A stretch of 64,000 nt of DNA from Holacanthus passer (GCA_025331565.1 JAFREQ010000121.1:754501-818500), one strand, 5' to 3'. Shown: positions 50,401-58,614, counted from the stretch's first letter. The notes: a model not told the origin generated them from the letters alone. Numbers and translations: made by a program.

Positions 50401-52173
50401 TACTGCCAGTCCCTATAGGAGCATTATACAGACACTATAGGTTTAAATAATCATTAAATATTCACTGTAACCTCAGTGCTGAGTCCCAGAGGTTCATTTC
50501 AAGTCCACATGACGATATTACAGACAAATTTTAGTGATAAATGAGCGATTAAGTAAAATAAAATAACTCCAGAGAAACACAGATACATTATAATGTCATA
50601 TTGAGCCTGAGACACACAAATAGATGATATTATTAATCGCTATAGGAACATTTAGGGAATATTATAGTAAGACATTAGGATAAAGAACAACAGATCCAGT
50701 GTCCACTGTTTCCTGTGAGCCACTGTAGGAAGATTACAGGTTCACTGTTGAGCTCTAAATACTCAATATTAGCCACTATAGGAAGACCATAATGATGTTG
50801 AAGGATTTTTATAGTAGTACTTTAGTAAAAGAATAAGATAAGGTCATATAACGTCTCTACACACTGCCTGTATTACACATATTTTTAAATATATTTTTAA
50901 GTTGCAAATTTCCCCACTGTGGGACGAATAAAGGTTTATCTTCTCCTATTATTACTCAATATGGTACGTAAAGGTATAGAATTATGTTTGATGAGGACTA
51001 CAATAAGTACCAATAACAAAATATTAGCCATTACTACAATTAAACAGTTATTTTGAAAGGAAAGAACAAGATAAAGTCACTACAGCTCTACAGACACATT
51101 AACCACTATATGACAATTACAGATAGATTTAAGGAACATTATGGTGGTAATTTAGAAAAAAATATACCATAAAGACATATAGAAATATGAGAAATACTGT
51201 AATAAAGACACAATAAAGTACTACAGACAAATAAAATAAGCCACTAGAGGAACTAAACAGGACAAAGAAGAAGAAATAAAGTCAGGTAGAAACACCTTTG
51301 AGCTCTACAGACAGTATCAGCCACTGTGTTCGACTTATTTAAGGAACATTGAAGTATCACTTCAGTAAAGGAATAAAATTCAGTATAAAATGTCAGAAAA
51401 GTTCCCAGAACCCAAACTGACATTTTAACATATGATAAGTGATCTTGTTTTGTCCAAAACACAAATATATTCAATGTACCATCCTAACAGACTGAGATAA
51501 CCAGCAAATGTTCATCTGAGAAGCTCAAACAATGCTGCTGATAAAATGATTCATTGATTGTCAAAACTGTCGCTGGTTTATTTTCTGTCTCAACTGATTG
51601 ATTAATAGTCTGAGCTCGAGTTATCTGAAGGTACATGAGCAAGAAAAATATAATTAAGTGAGATGGATTTTGTATTCAGCTCATATTTCACAAGCTGGAT
51701 CCAGAAAAATTGATTGAAAAAAATGATTAATGGATTATAAAGTTATTAGAGAATTTGGGCATTTTTGTTGAAAAAAAAAAATCGATTCTAAAACCTTTGC
51801 CGACTTATTTTACTTATCTATGAATCCTATCGATCATAAATCAATCAATCAAATAGCAGGAAGGAAAAAGAAGGAAACGTAATACAACAAAGTGAGATCA
51901 ATCCACCATTTAGCTCTGCAGACACAGTTTCTGCCCCAGAATGAATATTATACATATATTTAACTTAATTACAGTGAGACCATATGAAAAGTACTACCAT
52001 CAAGTGAGTATAGAGTATCATAAACATACTATTATGTACTATAGGAGTGTTATATGAACAGAGAGCTGAGGGAGGAAGCTGTGCTCCAACCTAGTGGTGG
52101 AAACAGGCAGGAAAATAAAAGCCACATAATATAATCTGAGAGAGAGAGAGAGAGAGAGGCAGCCCACTGTCTG

Positions 52174-52233
<60 letters not shown>

Positions 52234-53421
52234 ATTTAAGATGGAAACCCTTAATCTGCACCCTGCCTACGTCAGTTCTCGTGATATTTCTGGGAATAAT
52301 GCAGTGAGATATTTTTTTTAACACAGTTTCAGTACAGGAAGGAAGAAGGAGAGAGAAAAAACACACACCGACGAATATTAATAATAAAATGTCTCCTGCT
52401 TTCAACAATAAATAAATAAATAAAATCCAAACAGTTTTGACCTTGGCTGTATCCTGTTATTGAAAAAGCCCACAAGTTCAGCAGTGAAGAAAAAAAAAAA
52501 ACCTTTCAATGCTGCAATAAATTAATATTTAAACAGAGATATTATAAAAACACACAACCAACCACTGGGATATTAAACACATCCAACAGGAAGCATTTCC
52601 GTCCAAATAAATGACTTTTACTTCGACTAAAATGTGTTTGAAGTCACAAAAACTCCGAGCACAATATTAACATTCCTCCTTAAACTGAGGCAATTACAGC
52701 GGAGACAAAATGTCGGGAGGGATTTGATAATAATATCAATATGCTTCCTATTAAACAGTCCTGCTGCTCCACCTCGTCCCTGTCGACTAATATTTCAGTC
52801 TTTAATATCATGTGCTAATTAATTTTCAGCCTCCAAAATGGGAAAAAAAATGTCGATGCTAAGCTAGTTTTTGTTGAAAAGGCTGACTAGCTTAAAAGTT
52901 TCCTGATATCTGCAGGCAGGGAGACTTTAATTTTATTTAGCTGATGTGCTGCTGGGGCGGGTGGGGGTTGGTCGTCACAGACAAGCCGAGACTGTCGACA
53001 CGACACACAAAGAAATTAATCATTAACGCCGAGAAAATATCAGAAATATTAAAACTGGAATTTAACGGCTGAGTCTCCGGTTCGAAACGAGGCGACGTCT
53101 CGGTGTCACCGCCGCCGGTTCGCCCCGTTAAAAATCACAAATATCGCCGCTTTATTTTCCGCCTGTGGAGGCAGAAAAAAAGTTGAGGCCGGTTGAATAA
53201 AGTTGTAATTGCAGTCAGGGCGACTCCGATATGAGAAAACAATCAATACGACATGTCCAAAGTAAATGAAATCAAACGGACCCTCGGCTCCGCTTCACGG
53301 CGACACACGGTTCAAATATTCCCCCCGTCAACAGGTCAGTAAAGCCGGCGGCTCCCGGACACAAACATCGACATTTATTTGGAAATTATATCGGCTTTAC
53401 CTGGATTGCATTGTGCTCCAT
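28234..53421 (-). CDS. arid6: ARID domain transcription regulator, arid6-like (ARID5 subfamily), complete 12-exon gene
   Basis: Joined minus-strand coding exons: 53401-53421, 43393-43545, 40101-40208, 35923-36115, 35122-35352, 34298-34404, 33271-33418, 31923-31975, 30829-30926, 30557-30737, 29950-30159, 28234-29472. The total is 2742 nt, 913 residues plus stop. All introns are GT/AG and phases match at every junction. Layout: residues 1-235 match the N-terminal region of long ARID5B (FYFIRC, LYFLPEDTPKGR, LSYPQYCRFRSL, LYCRDTFNHPTL); AT-hook 243-250; ARID domain about 291-381 ending STSAATCTRRHYERL; a basic segment at about 400-425; second AT-hook 442-452; Pro-rich tail with a PLNLS CtBP-type motif at 723-727. 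Such proteins bind AT-rich DNA in the nucleus and recruit chromatin modifiers. The ARID5A/5B C-terminal block was not recognised, so I favour the fish paralogue Arid6 over arid5a/b. The subfamily call is firm; the exact symbol is from memory. Confidence 0.9.
29473..29949 (-). other. arid6 intron 11
   Basis: 477 bp. The end next to exon 12 is a clear pyrimidine tract (TTTTCTTCTCCCCTCCCTCC) before TGCAG. An open frame from an upstream Met at 29526 runs through this tract into exon 12, but the strong acceptor and the matching phase 0 with exon 11 make it intronic. Confidence 0.75.
29950..30159 (-). CDS. arid6: arid6 coding exon 11 (second AT-hook)
   Basis: 210 nt, 70 codons, residues 432-501, phase 0 at both ends. 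It encodes IVNPNGSVVVKRGRGRPPGT; KRGRGRPP (442-449) is a textbook AT-hook core. An Ala/Gln/Lys-rich helix-prone stretch follows (LLAQQQAKAKVTAAAESEQQ), then a Gly/Pro-rich end. The donor is GTAACA. The acceptor reads GAGCAG, so use of the upstream AG would add one Gln codon. Confidence 0.9.
30160..30556 (-). other. arid6 intron 10
   Basis: 397 bp with consensus donor GTGAGT and acceptor GAGCAG. AT-rich; nothing else recognised. Confidence 0.7.
30557..30737 (-). CDS. arid6: arid6 coding exon 10 (ARID end and basic segment)
   Basis: 181 nt, residues 371-431, leaving in phase 0 at a GTGAGT donor. It starts LMLPYEEHLRAGG, the last ARID helix (ARID5: LPYERFIKG or LPYVRHLKG). It then runs into a Pro/Arg/Lys-rich stretch, including KPRGIRGRKPLPRGRKPGPK. 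This resembles degenerate AT-hooks (two RGRKP cores) and probably also works as a nuclear localisation signal. Confidence 0.93.
30829..30926 (-). CDS. arid6: arid6 coding exon 9 (ARID C-terminal half)
   Basis: 98 nt, residues 339-370 plus two bases of codon 371 (phase 2). It encodes VTLDRLWKVVYNELGG then CPGSTSAATCTRRHYE. GSTSAATCTRRHYER is the ARID5 signature, identical to ARID5A and ARID5B, and contains DNA-contacting residues of the last ARID helices. The donor is GTCGGA, weaker than average. The following intron is only 91 bp (30738-30828). Confidence 0.95.
30927..31922 (-). other. arid6 intron 8
   Basis: 996 bp, about a third of which is the MITE-like element at 31565-31857. A short GC-rich patch at 31080-31110 and a short TG tract are the other notable items. 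No exon was seen. Confidence 0.7.
31565..31857. mobile_element. MITE-like element with terminal inverted repeats
   Basis: The left end reads ATTTTGGGAAACACTCATTT; the right end is its imperfect inverse (AAATGAGCACATTTCCCAAA, then AT), giving a roughly 290-bp unit. Internally it carries GTTAGCTTAGCTTAGCTTAG-like and CCGGCTCTGTCCAAAGG motifs, familiar from an abundant non-coding teleost repeat. It sits in arid6 intron 8, 66 bp from exon 8, with no coding capacity. Assignment to a transposon superfamily is not possible by eye. Confidence 0.6.
31923..31975 (-). CDS. arid6: arid6 coding exon 8 (ARID core)
   Basis: A 53-nt exon, residues 321-338. The first codon, Ile321, is split with exon 7; it leaves in phase 0 at GTGAGT. 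It encodes IDLFLMYSVVKRLGGYKK, the central ARID helices (ARID5B: INLWTMFQAAQKLGGYETI). It is too short to show up as an open frame by length and was found from the domain gap between exons 7 and 9. Confidence 0.93.
31976..33270 (-). other. arid6 intron 7
   Basis: 1.3 kb with no recognised exon. The end nearest exon 7 (33120-33240) is a strongly purine-rich (GA/AAAG) stretch on the plus strand, i.e. a long pyrimidine tract on the sense strand just downstream of the donor. Confidence 0.7.
33271..33418 (-). CDS. arid6: arid6 coding exon 7 (ARID start)
   Basis: 148 nt, residues 272-320 plus one base (phase 1). The acceptor is CCTCTCAG and the donor GTGAGT. It contains EEQLFLDQLFAFMDRQGSPI then HKVPNLGFKK, the first helices of an ARID fold (ARID5: EEQAFLVALYKFMKERKTPI then ERIPHLGFK). 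Substitutions such as HKVPNLGF for ERIPHLGF set it apart from ARID5A and ARID5B. Confidence 0.94.
33419..34297 (-). other. arid6 intron 6
   Basis: 879 bp. The only recognised feature is a short copy of the teleost repeat tail around 33753-33800. The sequence is otherwise unremarkable. Confidence 0.7.
33753..33800 (+). repeat. teleost repeat tail (TCGCTTTGGATAAAAGCGTC)
   Basis: TGTACGTCGCTTTGGATAAA followed by AGCGTCTAAATGAATT is a widely scattered sequence at ends of teleost interspersed repeats. It is recognised from familiarity and lies in arid6 intron 6. Confidence 0.55.
34298..34404 (-). CDS. arid6: arid6 coding exon 6 (AT-hook)
   Basis: 107 nt, residues 236-271; the first codon is shared with exon 5 and it leaves in phase 0 at a GTTTGT donor. 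It encodes CPSLSLRGRPRKRRGRDGKD. The GRPRKR core at 244-249 is a classical AT-hook that inserts in the minor groove of AT-rich DNA. ARID5B has LKGRPRKKK at the same position, between its N-terminal region and the ARID. The donor is weaker than the others. Confidence 0.9.
34405..35121 (-). other. arid6 intron 5
   Basis: 717 bp with consensus ends (GTGAGT and CTGCAG). No further exon, named repeat or structural RNA was recognised. Confidence 0.7.
35122..35352 (-). CDS. arid6: arid6 coding exon 5
   Basis: 231 nt, residues 159-235 plus one base (enters and leaves in phase 1). The acceptor is CTCCTCAG and the donor GTGAGT. It encodes DDLLDRQCIKVLSYPQYCRF followed by RSLQRRIQE, and later LALGGVKALPNTRLLYCRDT then FNHPTLESS. 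ARID5B has LSYPQYCRYRSMLKRIQD and ILYCRDTFDHPTL at the same place. This closes the N-terminal ARID5B-like region. The exon is much more GC-rich than its introns. Confidence 0.93.
35353..35922 (-). other. arid6 intron 4
   Basis: 570 bp with consensus splice ends and no coding potential, repeat or RNA structure that I recognise. Confidence 0.75.
35923..36115 (-). CDS. arid6: arid6 coding exon 4
   Basis: 193 nt, residues 95-158 plus one base of codon 159 (phase 1). The acceptor is TTCAG and the donor GTGAGA. It begins DEVLAVSRKMVVRVEDLVRW, matching the ARID5B block DEVIAVSEKVIVKLEDLVKW. The remainder is a less conserved Ser/Lys-rich linker. Codon 159 (Asn) is completed by exon 5. Confidence 0.92.
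36940..37040 (+). repeat. dispersed repeat fragment, AGTACTTTTACT-type
   Basis: A short 3'-end fragment in arid6 intron 3: AATGCAGGACTTTAACTTGT, a TTGTGTTGCTACTTTACTTC stretch, and a TTTCTTTCACCACCGC end as in related copies. Confidence 0.55.
38958..38999. repeat. perfect 18-bp inverted repeat (hairpin)
   Basis: The left arm AAAATGATTCCTGTGAAA (38958-38975) and right arm TTTCACAGGAATCATTTT (38982-38999) pair without mismatch around the 6-nt loop AACAAC. It lies in arid6 intron 3. It is too short for a typical microRNA precursor. Confidence 0.85.
39550..39745 (+). repeat. dispersed repeat fragment, AGTACTTTTACT-type
   Basis: Contains TTAAGTACAACTATGAGGTA, CTTACTCCACTACATGTCAG and AGGAAAACATTGTAGTTTTT, corresponding to the 5' half of the 11371 copy. 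It is in arid6 intron 3. Confidence 0.55.
40101..40208 (-). CDS. arid6: arid6 coding exon 3
   Basis: 36 codons, residues 59-94, phase 0 at both ends. The acceptor ends CATGTGCAG and the donor is GTGGGT. The peptide VTLLWEDQTRRHLLAST then LYFLPEDTPKGRTREHGE aligns almost residue for residue with the ARID5B segment LLWEERTSRQLLSSSKLYF and its following LPEDTPQGR. This is the strongest single match placing the N-terminus in the ARID5 family. Confidence 0.93.
40209..43392 (-). other. arid6 intron 2
   Basis: About 3.2 kb of AT-rich DNA with no recognisable exon. The stretch 42450-42850 is especially AT-rich with repeated tata/tatta runs. A homopolymer A run lies near 41612-41625. Nothing else was identified. 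Confidence 0.75.
43393..43545 (-). CDS. arid6: arid6 coding exon 2
   Basis: 51 codons, residues 8-58, both ends phase 0. The acceptor follows a CT-repeat polypyrimidine tract ending CAG; the donor is GTGAGA. It encodes WLGAPSCQRGSYAFYK at the start and WKLGEFYFIRCGPQDPVCIA at the end. The latter closely matches the ARID5B N-terminal block (LGDFFFVRCTPKDPICIAE), a BAH-like region specific to the long ARID5B form. The GA microsatellite at 43548-43563 is the polypyrimidine tract of this acceptor. Confidence 0.92.
45905..46480. repeat. clustered, decayed ATTAATC-type dispersed repeats
   Basis: At least two adjacent, differently diverged copies. They are recognised by TGATTAATCAAATCAACTAT, AATAAAATGTCAGAAAATAA, GTCTTGTTTGGTTTGACCAA and AATCGATGAATCGACTAATA. 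The arrangement suggests insertion into, or duplication of, an older copy. They lie in arid6 intron 1. Confidence 0.55.
48837..49370. repeat. clustered ATTAATC-type dispersed repeats
   Basis: AAGGCTGCAACTAATGATCA starts one copy. A second, inverted-looking copy ends near AATAATCGCAGCCCTAATTT at 49201-49222. Shared internal phrases include ATGTCTTGTTTTGCCCAAGC and AACAGTCTAAAACCCAAAGA. They lie in arid6 intron 1. Confidence 0.6.
49762..49836 (-). promoter_or_regulatory. G-quadruplex-forming motif on the arid6 sense strand
   Basis: The plus strand shows five runs of three to five C separated by single bases (49762-49785), then further C runs to 49836. On the transcribed RNA-like strand these are G runs with 1-nt loops, the most stable G-quadruplex pattern. 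Whether it folds or regulates arid6 is unknown. Confidence 0.6.
50903..50946 (+). repeat. LINE-like tail remnant
   Basis: GCAAATTTCCCCACTGTGGG then ACGAATAAAGGTTTATCTTC resembles the 3' end found on many teleost retroelement copies (…ATAAAGGATTATCTTATCTT). It is inserted within the degenerate tandem array of arid6 intron 1. Confidence 0.5.
51395..51625 (+). repeat. dispersed repeat, ATTAATC type
   Basis: TGTCAGAAAAGTTCCCAGAA, then GATCTTGTTTTGTCCAAAAC, then CATCTGAGAAGCTCAAACAA, then CAACTGATTGATTAATAGTC. Internal order as in the other copies. Confidence 0.6.
52137..52232. repeat. composite (GA)n-(CA)n-(GA)n microsatellite
   Basis: GA tract 52137-52159, CA tract 52175-52202, then GA tract to about 52232, in arid6 intron 1. 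Confidence 0.93.
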
Positions 53422-53490
53422 TGCAGTCCTGCATTCCCTCTCTGAGGCCCCTCTCCGGTTACACCGCCGGGACTCGCCGACACACAAACA
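52960..53490. promoter_or_regulatory. CpG-rich block around the arid6 start exon
   Basis: This is a local rise in CpG and GC content (repeated cgccg, ccgcc and cggctc elements) in AT-rich surroundings, centred on the 7-codon first coding exon. Position and composition fit a CpG-island promoter for the minus-strand gene. A run of 23 A residues (53504-53526) lies just upstream of the start. No TATA box was evident; the transcription start cannot be placed. Confidence 0.5.
53401..53421 (-). CDS. arid6: arid6 coding exon 1 (seven codons)
   Basis: It encodes MEHNAIQ, followed directly by a GTAAAG donor at 53395-53400, phase 0. Long ARID5B also opens with a Met-Glu-x-Asn-x-x-Gln segment followed by Trp, and exon 2 here starts with Trp. 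That fixes this tiny exon as the true start. The Kozak context is good (G at -3, G at +4). It sits in CpG-rich DNA. The rest of exon 1 is 5' UTR of unknown length at higher coordinates. Confidence 0.8.
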
Positions 53491-53503
53491 AACGCACCAG
53501 AGG

Positions 53504-53526
53504 AAAAAAAAAAAAAAAAAAAAAAA
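53504..53526. repeat. A23 homopolymer upstream of arid6
   Basis: 23 consecutive A residues, about 80 bp upstream of the arid6 start codon, at the edge of the CpG-rich block (T-run on the sense strand). Confidence 0.9.
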
Positions 53527-53974
53527 GCCTGTTTTTATTTTTTTAATTTATTTTTCTGTCTGTGTAAATGTGGATCACAGACGGGATCACAGACGGGATC
53601 TAGGTGTGGCCAAAGTTTGAGAACAACTTAATGTTAAAGTCACAGTTAAAAAACGGCTGAAAGCATCTTTTAGCTTCAGCGCCGTGACGTACTTCCGACT
53701 GACACGGAACACGTGGGCGGGGTTTAGATCCGACAGGGGTTTAAATCAAACCCACCCAAAATGTCATTAAATTAGCAAAAAAGTGAACGTAGTCTGGTGA
53801 ATAAAGCTAATGGAGACACATGAGCTCTGTTCTCTGTTTGGTTCCTTTGTGGGCTTTAAAAGAACTTTTTGTATTTTTATCAACAACTGCATTTGATACA
53901 TTTGATACATTTTTTTTTGGAAGCAACACATTTTAAGTCCTTATTCTGTCTATCTATATCTATCTGTCTCTAAC

Positions 53975-54110
53975 ACATCAATTGATCTGCCTTTCAAAAA
54001 TATTCAACTTTACTATTCATAATCGATTATGAAACTTTGTGCTGGTTTCTTTTCTGTCCATCAACTGATCGATCAATAGTTTGAGCTCTAGTTATTTATA
54101 GGAATATGAA
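53975..54110 (+). repeat. dispersed repeat fragment, ATTAATC type
   Basis: CATAATCGATTATGAAACTT followed by TTTTCTGTCCATCAACTGAT and CGATCAATAGTTTGAGCTCT, the terminal part of the family, just upstream of arid6. Confidence 0.55.
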
Positions 54111-55454
54111 CAGGAAAGACAAGTTAAAGATAAATTCACGATTCACATTTGACAAACTGGACTTAAAGAATTTTGGGCAGCTTTGTGTTAAAAAAATTAT
54201 TAAAAGATGATCAAATCTGTTGAAGGTTTAGTAAAATATGTTGTAGAAATATGAGCTGTTTATTTATTTTGCTTTTGCCTTTTGGAAATTTGGAACAACT
54301 TTGTATTTTCAGGAGGTCAAACAGCGACTTGACCCACTTCTCTGTTATGAAATCACAGCACCAAAACTGCTGGATTCAACCAAAGTTGATCCCAGAGTTT
54401 AAAGTGAATTAATTTAAACTTCAGATTATAAAAATAGTTTTCACAACAGCAAAGTCTAGTCATTTAACACCCGCCTTGAGTGGCGCATGTGACAGTTTTA
54501 AGCTCAGTGAGTGGATGTTTTCTTGGCATAATGCACCATGGGAGTTGTAGTAAACTTCTTCCCCAATTTTATGTAAACAAGCTTGACTTTTCCACTTTTT
54601 ATAAACGGACACAGTTGATTTAACTGATAGAGTTTCATGCCAATCTGAGGCGAAGAGAAGACGAAACACTTGCTGTGATTCCATCCATCTGTTTTTATGC
54701 ACATTTTACATATAAAAAAATCCTGAGTGGAAACAATTTTTTTTTATTTAAATCTTGAAATATCGCAAAAAGACTGGAGAATTGCAGAATTAGCTCCTGT
54801 TTATCTTTCTTAATAATTTCATTAGTGGATGAAAACATACATGACACACGCAGATTTTCTTTGGCTGATCTTTCGGAAATTCAGTTAAAATTTGAATTAC
54901 ATTTCAATGGAAACCTTTTTTTTTTCTCTGTGGGAGACTTTAAAATACCATAAATACTTCTGACTCTCCCACAACATTTCTTAGCTTTTGGAAACCACAT
55001 AATATGTTGTGTTTATGGTCATTTTGTGATGCAAGAAAGCTAAAACTGGTTTCCTTTATGTCACTAAAGTAGGGGGTGAAAAAGAGAGAGAGGTGTTGAC
55101 CTCCACCAAACCTCGCAGCAGAATGTATCGTTATTATCATTATTACATGTTGAGGAACAGACTCGTGTCAGTGGGAACACGTCTGCACAGCTTGGGCTAC
55201 AAATACTGTAGAGACGCACATCAGCCTGTAATGACAGCATCCAAACACTAAGTCTAAATATATGCTGTCTCATTTTAGCCGCCATATTCATCCATCAAAC
55301 ACTATTAACACACAGGTTATATATGCACAATATTCCTCCGAGTATTTCTGTGGAATCAGCCTTTACTTATTATATCCAAATAAGACCCTGTGGATTATAA
55401 TGCTTGAATATTTATTGATATAAATAACCAGACTTGTAACCATGACAATAAAAG

Positions 55455-55745
55455 GCTTTGCAGTGGTGGAGGACGTATCCTGATCCTTCACAAGTACAAA
55501 TACTAATACAACTACACACTATAAAAATACTCCAAGACTCACATTACATTTAATCCTGATGCATCAATGTCAGAGCAGCATTTTCCTGTTGGAGCCTCCA
55601 GGTGGCGCTAGTTTGAACCACTTTATATTCAGTCATCTAGTTTAGTGCAGTGGTTCAACTTGAGGGGTCGGGCCCCTCCAGAGGTCACCAGATAAACCTG
55701 GGGGTCGACACAGGATTCATGGAGAGAGAAGAAGAAAAAATCTGT
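55455..55745 (-). repeat. dispersed repeat, AGTACTTTTACT-type, with central segment
   Basis: Begins with AAGTACAAATACTAATACAA-like words and continues into TCAGAGCAGCATTTTCCTGT and CCTCCAGGTGGCGCTAGTTT, shared with 21190-21660. The two copies differ by a short insertion around 55658-55675. Confidence 0.6.
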
Positions 55746-58344
55746 TTTCAGTTTATGGACTTTTCTAATGTTTGAATTTGTTGAAACGTTAGATAATTGG
55801 AACAGTTATTTAAATGAAATTGTCATTTTATGAAAATCAAACATCTTCATCATCTGGACTATAACTAATGTATGTACAGCGCCTATAATGTGTATGAATG
55901 ATAAAACTCTGGTCCAAAAGAACTCAAATAATCAGTATAGAGGCATAAACTATAAATATCACAGGTTAAAATGAATGTATCGATTTAATGGGAATGTTAA
56001 AGCTTTTCTGTGGACATTATTGCAACAGTGACAGATGCGACAAAAGCTTAATGCGCTTTAAATAAACTGGAGGCGATAATATCAAAAGTAGTTTTCTTTG
56101 GCTCTTAAATTTTCTGCTTCGCCACATTTATTTGATGGCCGGGATCATTTTACAGATTCAGTCTTTACATATAAAACATTAAAGAAGTTCTTCTGAAAAC
56201 ATTCAAACGGATGTGTTTCTGCTGCAGTAAGATGCAGCAGCAGTCGACCATCTGGATCACCTACTGTATGTCATTAAAACACCGTGTACACATTCACACA
56301 TCAATAATTTACTGCTCCGAAAGTCTCCGAGCTTCAGAATCAGGCCGTTTTATTCTTCGGCGCTTATTTTTTGCTTATTGGTGCATTTTTCAATGCAAGA
56401 CTTCTGTGTGAGGATTTATATCTTCTTGGCACAAATAGAAGCAGAAGGATTCAGTCGCACTCTGAAAATCAGATGGAACTTCCTGTTGTCAAACTGATAC
56501 GTCTTGAATGCATTGACGCAAACAGCTACGTCCACGTTTTGATGTTTTTTTTCTGATGCTGTTTAATGTTTGTTTACATCAGTCATTTTTGTAAGCATGG
56601 GGCGAAAACAGGACGAGAAGCAGCATTAATAATCAGACACATTTCTCATGTCTATATGTCCAAACGAGTGTTTCCCAAAGGTTCCCTGAGGTGAAGGGAG
56701 GGCAGATCATTACTGATGTGGATGAATAACAGGATTCAGCTAAATGAACTTGTGTTTATTTTTTGGCTTCTTCTCTGATCTTTGATTCTCTCTTGTTAAA
56801 TGCAATTAAATTTGACCTTTCCAGGCCTCTAAAAATGATTGAAGGGAATTAATCTGCGAGTGGAAAACCCCTCTTCTATCGAACTGCTCACATGTTCTCG
56901 ATTTATAGATATGAAACCTGCTATGAGAGGTCACAAGCAGACGCGGCTTCAGGCTCAAGGGTCATAAGACAAACACATATAAAACCTCAACGATAAGACT
57001 GAACTCATGATTAAGATCCACAAAAAATGGAGAAAATAATGAAAATGCTAAAACAAATCAACTGATTGATGGCTTTTAGCTGGAAGTGGGAAAAATGTCT
57101 CATTTTACTTTTCTAACACAAAATGTTCAGTAAACAGCTTTTTCAATTTTTCTTCTAACATCTGGGAAGAAATTAAAATCTCCAAAAATGTTTTTAATGC
57201 TTCTTCTCATTTTGTACTTTCAGGAAAACCTCTTGGAACTAGTTTAGTTTATTGACTCAATATCTCAATATAATGATTTGATATCGTTTGGCAGAACGGT
57301 GCCTTTCAGAGACTTGTATTAAAATATGATGCTTTAACACATATGCAGCATTTTCACGTTACAACTCGATGAGGTGGAGCTCTTTTAAAACACTTCATAT
57401 CCTGTTGTAGAGTTTAATCTATATCACAGAATCAGATTTTATAAACCGATCATGTTTTGTTTCTCTGTGGTGTCATCATGTGTCTGTCTGCATCGTTTTG
57501 AGACTTTTACTCCTTCAAGGGTTAAATTTTCAGGCTTCTGCTCCTTATACCACAGGAGAAATTCTATAAATACAAAAACACATATTCATGATCAGTGTTC
57601 ACACACAAACTGTTAAACCAAGACTTCATGATGCAAACATAGTTCTTCATGCGAAGCGTAAGCGCAGCCTCTCGGCCGATGTGATTCACAGCTTGGTCGG
57701 TGATTTTGTCGAGAAACGTGATCTCACACAGGCCTCATGGATTCTGGAGCGAGGACAGACGAGCTGCTGTTACCAGCCCTCTACAGCAGGGGGAGGAAGC
57801 ACGTGTCTGTTTGAACTTCCACAAAGCCGAACTGAACTTCCCCCCCATGAGGCTCCAGCATGACGCTCATGTAGAGGCAGGCCTCCACCAAAACACTCAC
57901 TTCAGCCTTTGTAACTGAAACTGAGCAACAATTCTTCCAGGCTCACGTTCTCTCTTCTGCTTTGTTTCACAATCATCAACTGCGTTTTGATTTGTGAAAT
58001 CTCAGGGTCAAAATCAACAGAGATCCTTCACTTCAAGTAGAACCAGCACACAAGTAAAAATCCCCACTCAAAATGTTGCTAAAGTAAAAGTACAGAATGT
58101 ACAAAATGTACTTAAAGTGTCAGAAGTAAAAGTATTTATCATATAGAATGGCTTCTTTCACAATGTTATATTCATATAGATTATTATATCATTCTCTCAT
58201 TATCAGTAATGAGTGCAGGCATGTTATTGTTGTAGTTCTGCTCACACGTTCTCTCTCTCTTAAATCTAATATCATATTTTTAATATCTTCCTATTGCAAT
58301 GAACTTTGTTCTGGAAACAACAGATGCGAAACACTGCTGCCAAA

Positions 58345-58614
58345 CATTCAACTAAAGTGAAGCGACCACATCGCGTGAACCCGTCCTTCACTGGTTACCT
58401 GTGAGTTTTACATTTTTAGATTTGACTACTTGTGTTTAAACCCGACCTCGGGGTCCTGAATGGGCCCTAAATCTCTCCTGGACCTGTCACTGAAGGTGAC
58501 GGGGTCTTTGCTGTCTGGGCCCCTCAGCTGTGCAGCTCCCTGTCGGGGGTCTCCGGCCGTAAATCTTTAATCTTCTTCTTCAGACTCATTTTTATCTTTG
58601 GCTTTTTCTTAACT
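58345..58614 (+). mobile_element. decayed LINE reverse-transcriptase 3' end (L2-like)
   Basis: Plus-strand translation with stops and frameshifts gives HWLPV near 58388 (CACTGGTTACCTGTG) and a later QTHFYLWLF stretch near 58584. These resemble the HWLPVRFRIDFK and LKTHLF landmarks at the C-terminal end of L2-type LINE proteins. The element is 5' truncated, is broken by several stops, and ends in an AAC/AAT-rich tail, as LINE insertions often do. Clade assignment is tentative. Confidence 0.5.

Larger units (their letters stand above)
49980..52070 (+). repeat. degenerate tandem array in arid6 intron 1
   Basis: Recurrent, diverged motifs appear in consistent order: ACTATAGGAACATTAnAG, then TTTAGTAAAGAA, then AAGATAAAGTCACTA, then AGCTCTACAGACACA. 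Instances of the 'cactatagga' motif occur near 50140, 50246, 50411, 50638, 50776, 51110, 51242 and 52036. The gATAAaGTCA motif occurs near 50211, 50378, 50836, 51070 and 51277. Spacing is irregular (about 80-240 bp), so this is an old minisatellite-like array or a series of related insertions. Confidence 0.45.
43546..53400 (-). other. arid6 intron 1 (9.9 kb)
   Basis: No additional exon was recognised. It contains decayed copies of the dispersed GGGCTGCA-type repeat (45.9-46.5, 48.8-49.2 and 51.4-51.6 kb), a C-rich G-quadruplex motif (49762-49836), a degenerate tandem array (about 49980-52070), a LINE-like tail (50903-50946) and a GA/CA/GA composite microsatellite (52137-52232). Long first introns often hold enhancers. 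A GC-rich stretch near 47220-47330 and one near 49500-49560 are the best-looking non-repeat candidates. Confidence 0.8.

Noticed and set aside
53060..53100. GGTTCGAAAC resembling a tRNA B box
   Set aside because: No matching A box at the right distance and no cloverleaf; it lies in the CpG block.
57588..57863. 91-codon plus-strand frame with a basic KRKRSLS stretch
   Set aside because: No domain resemblance and no supporting splice signals; the basic run alone is not enough.
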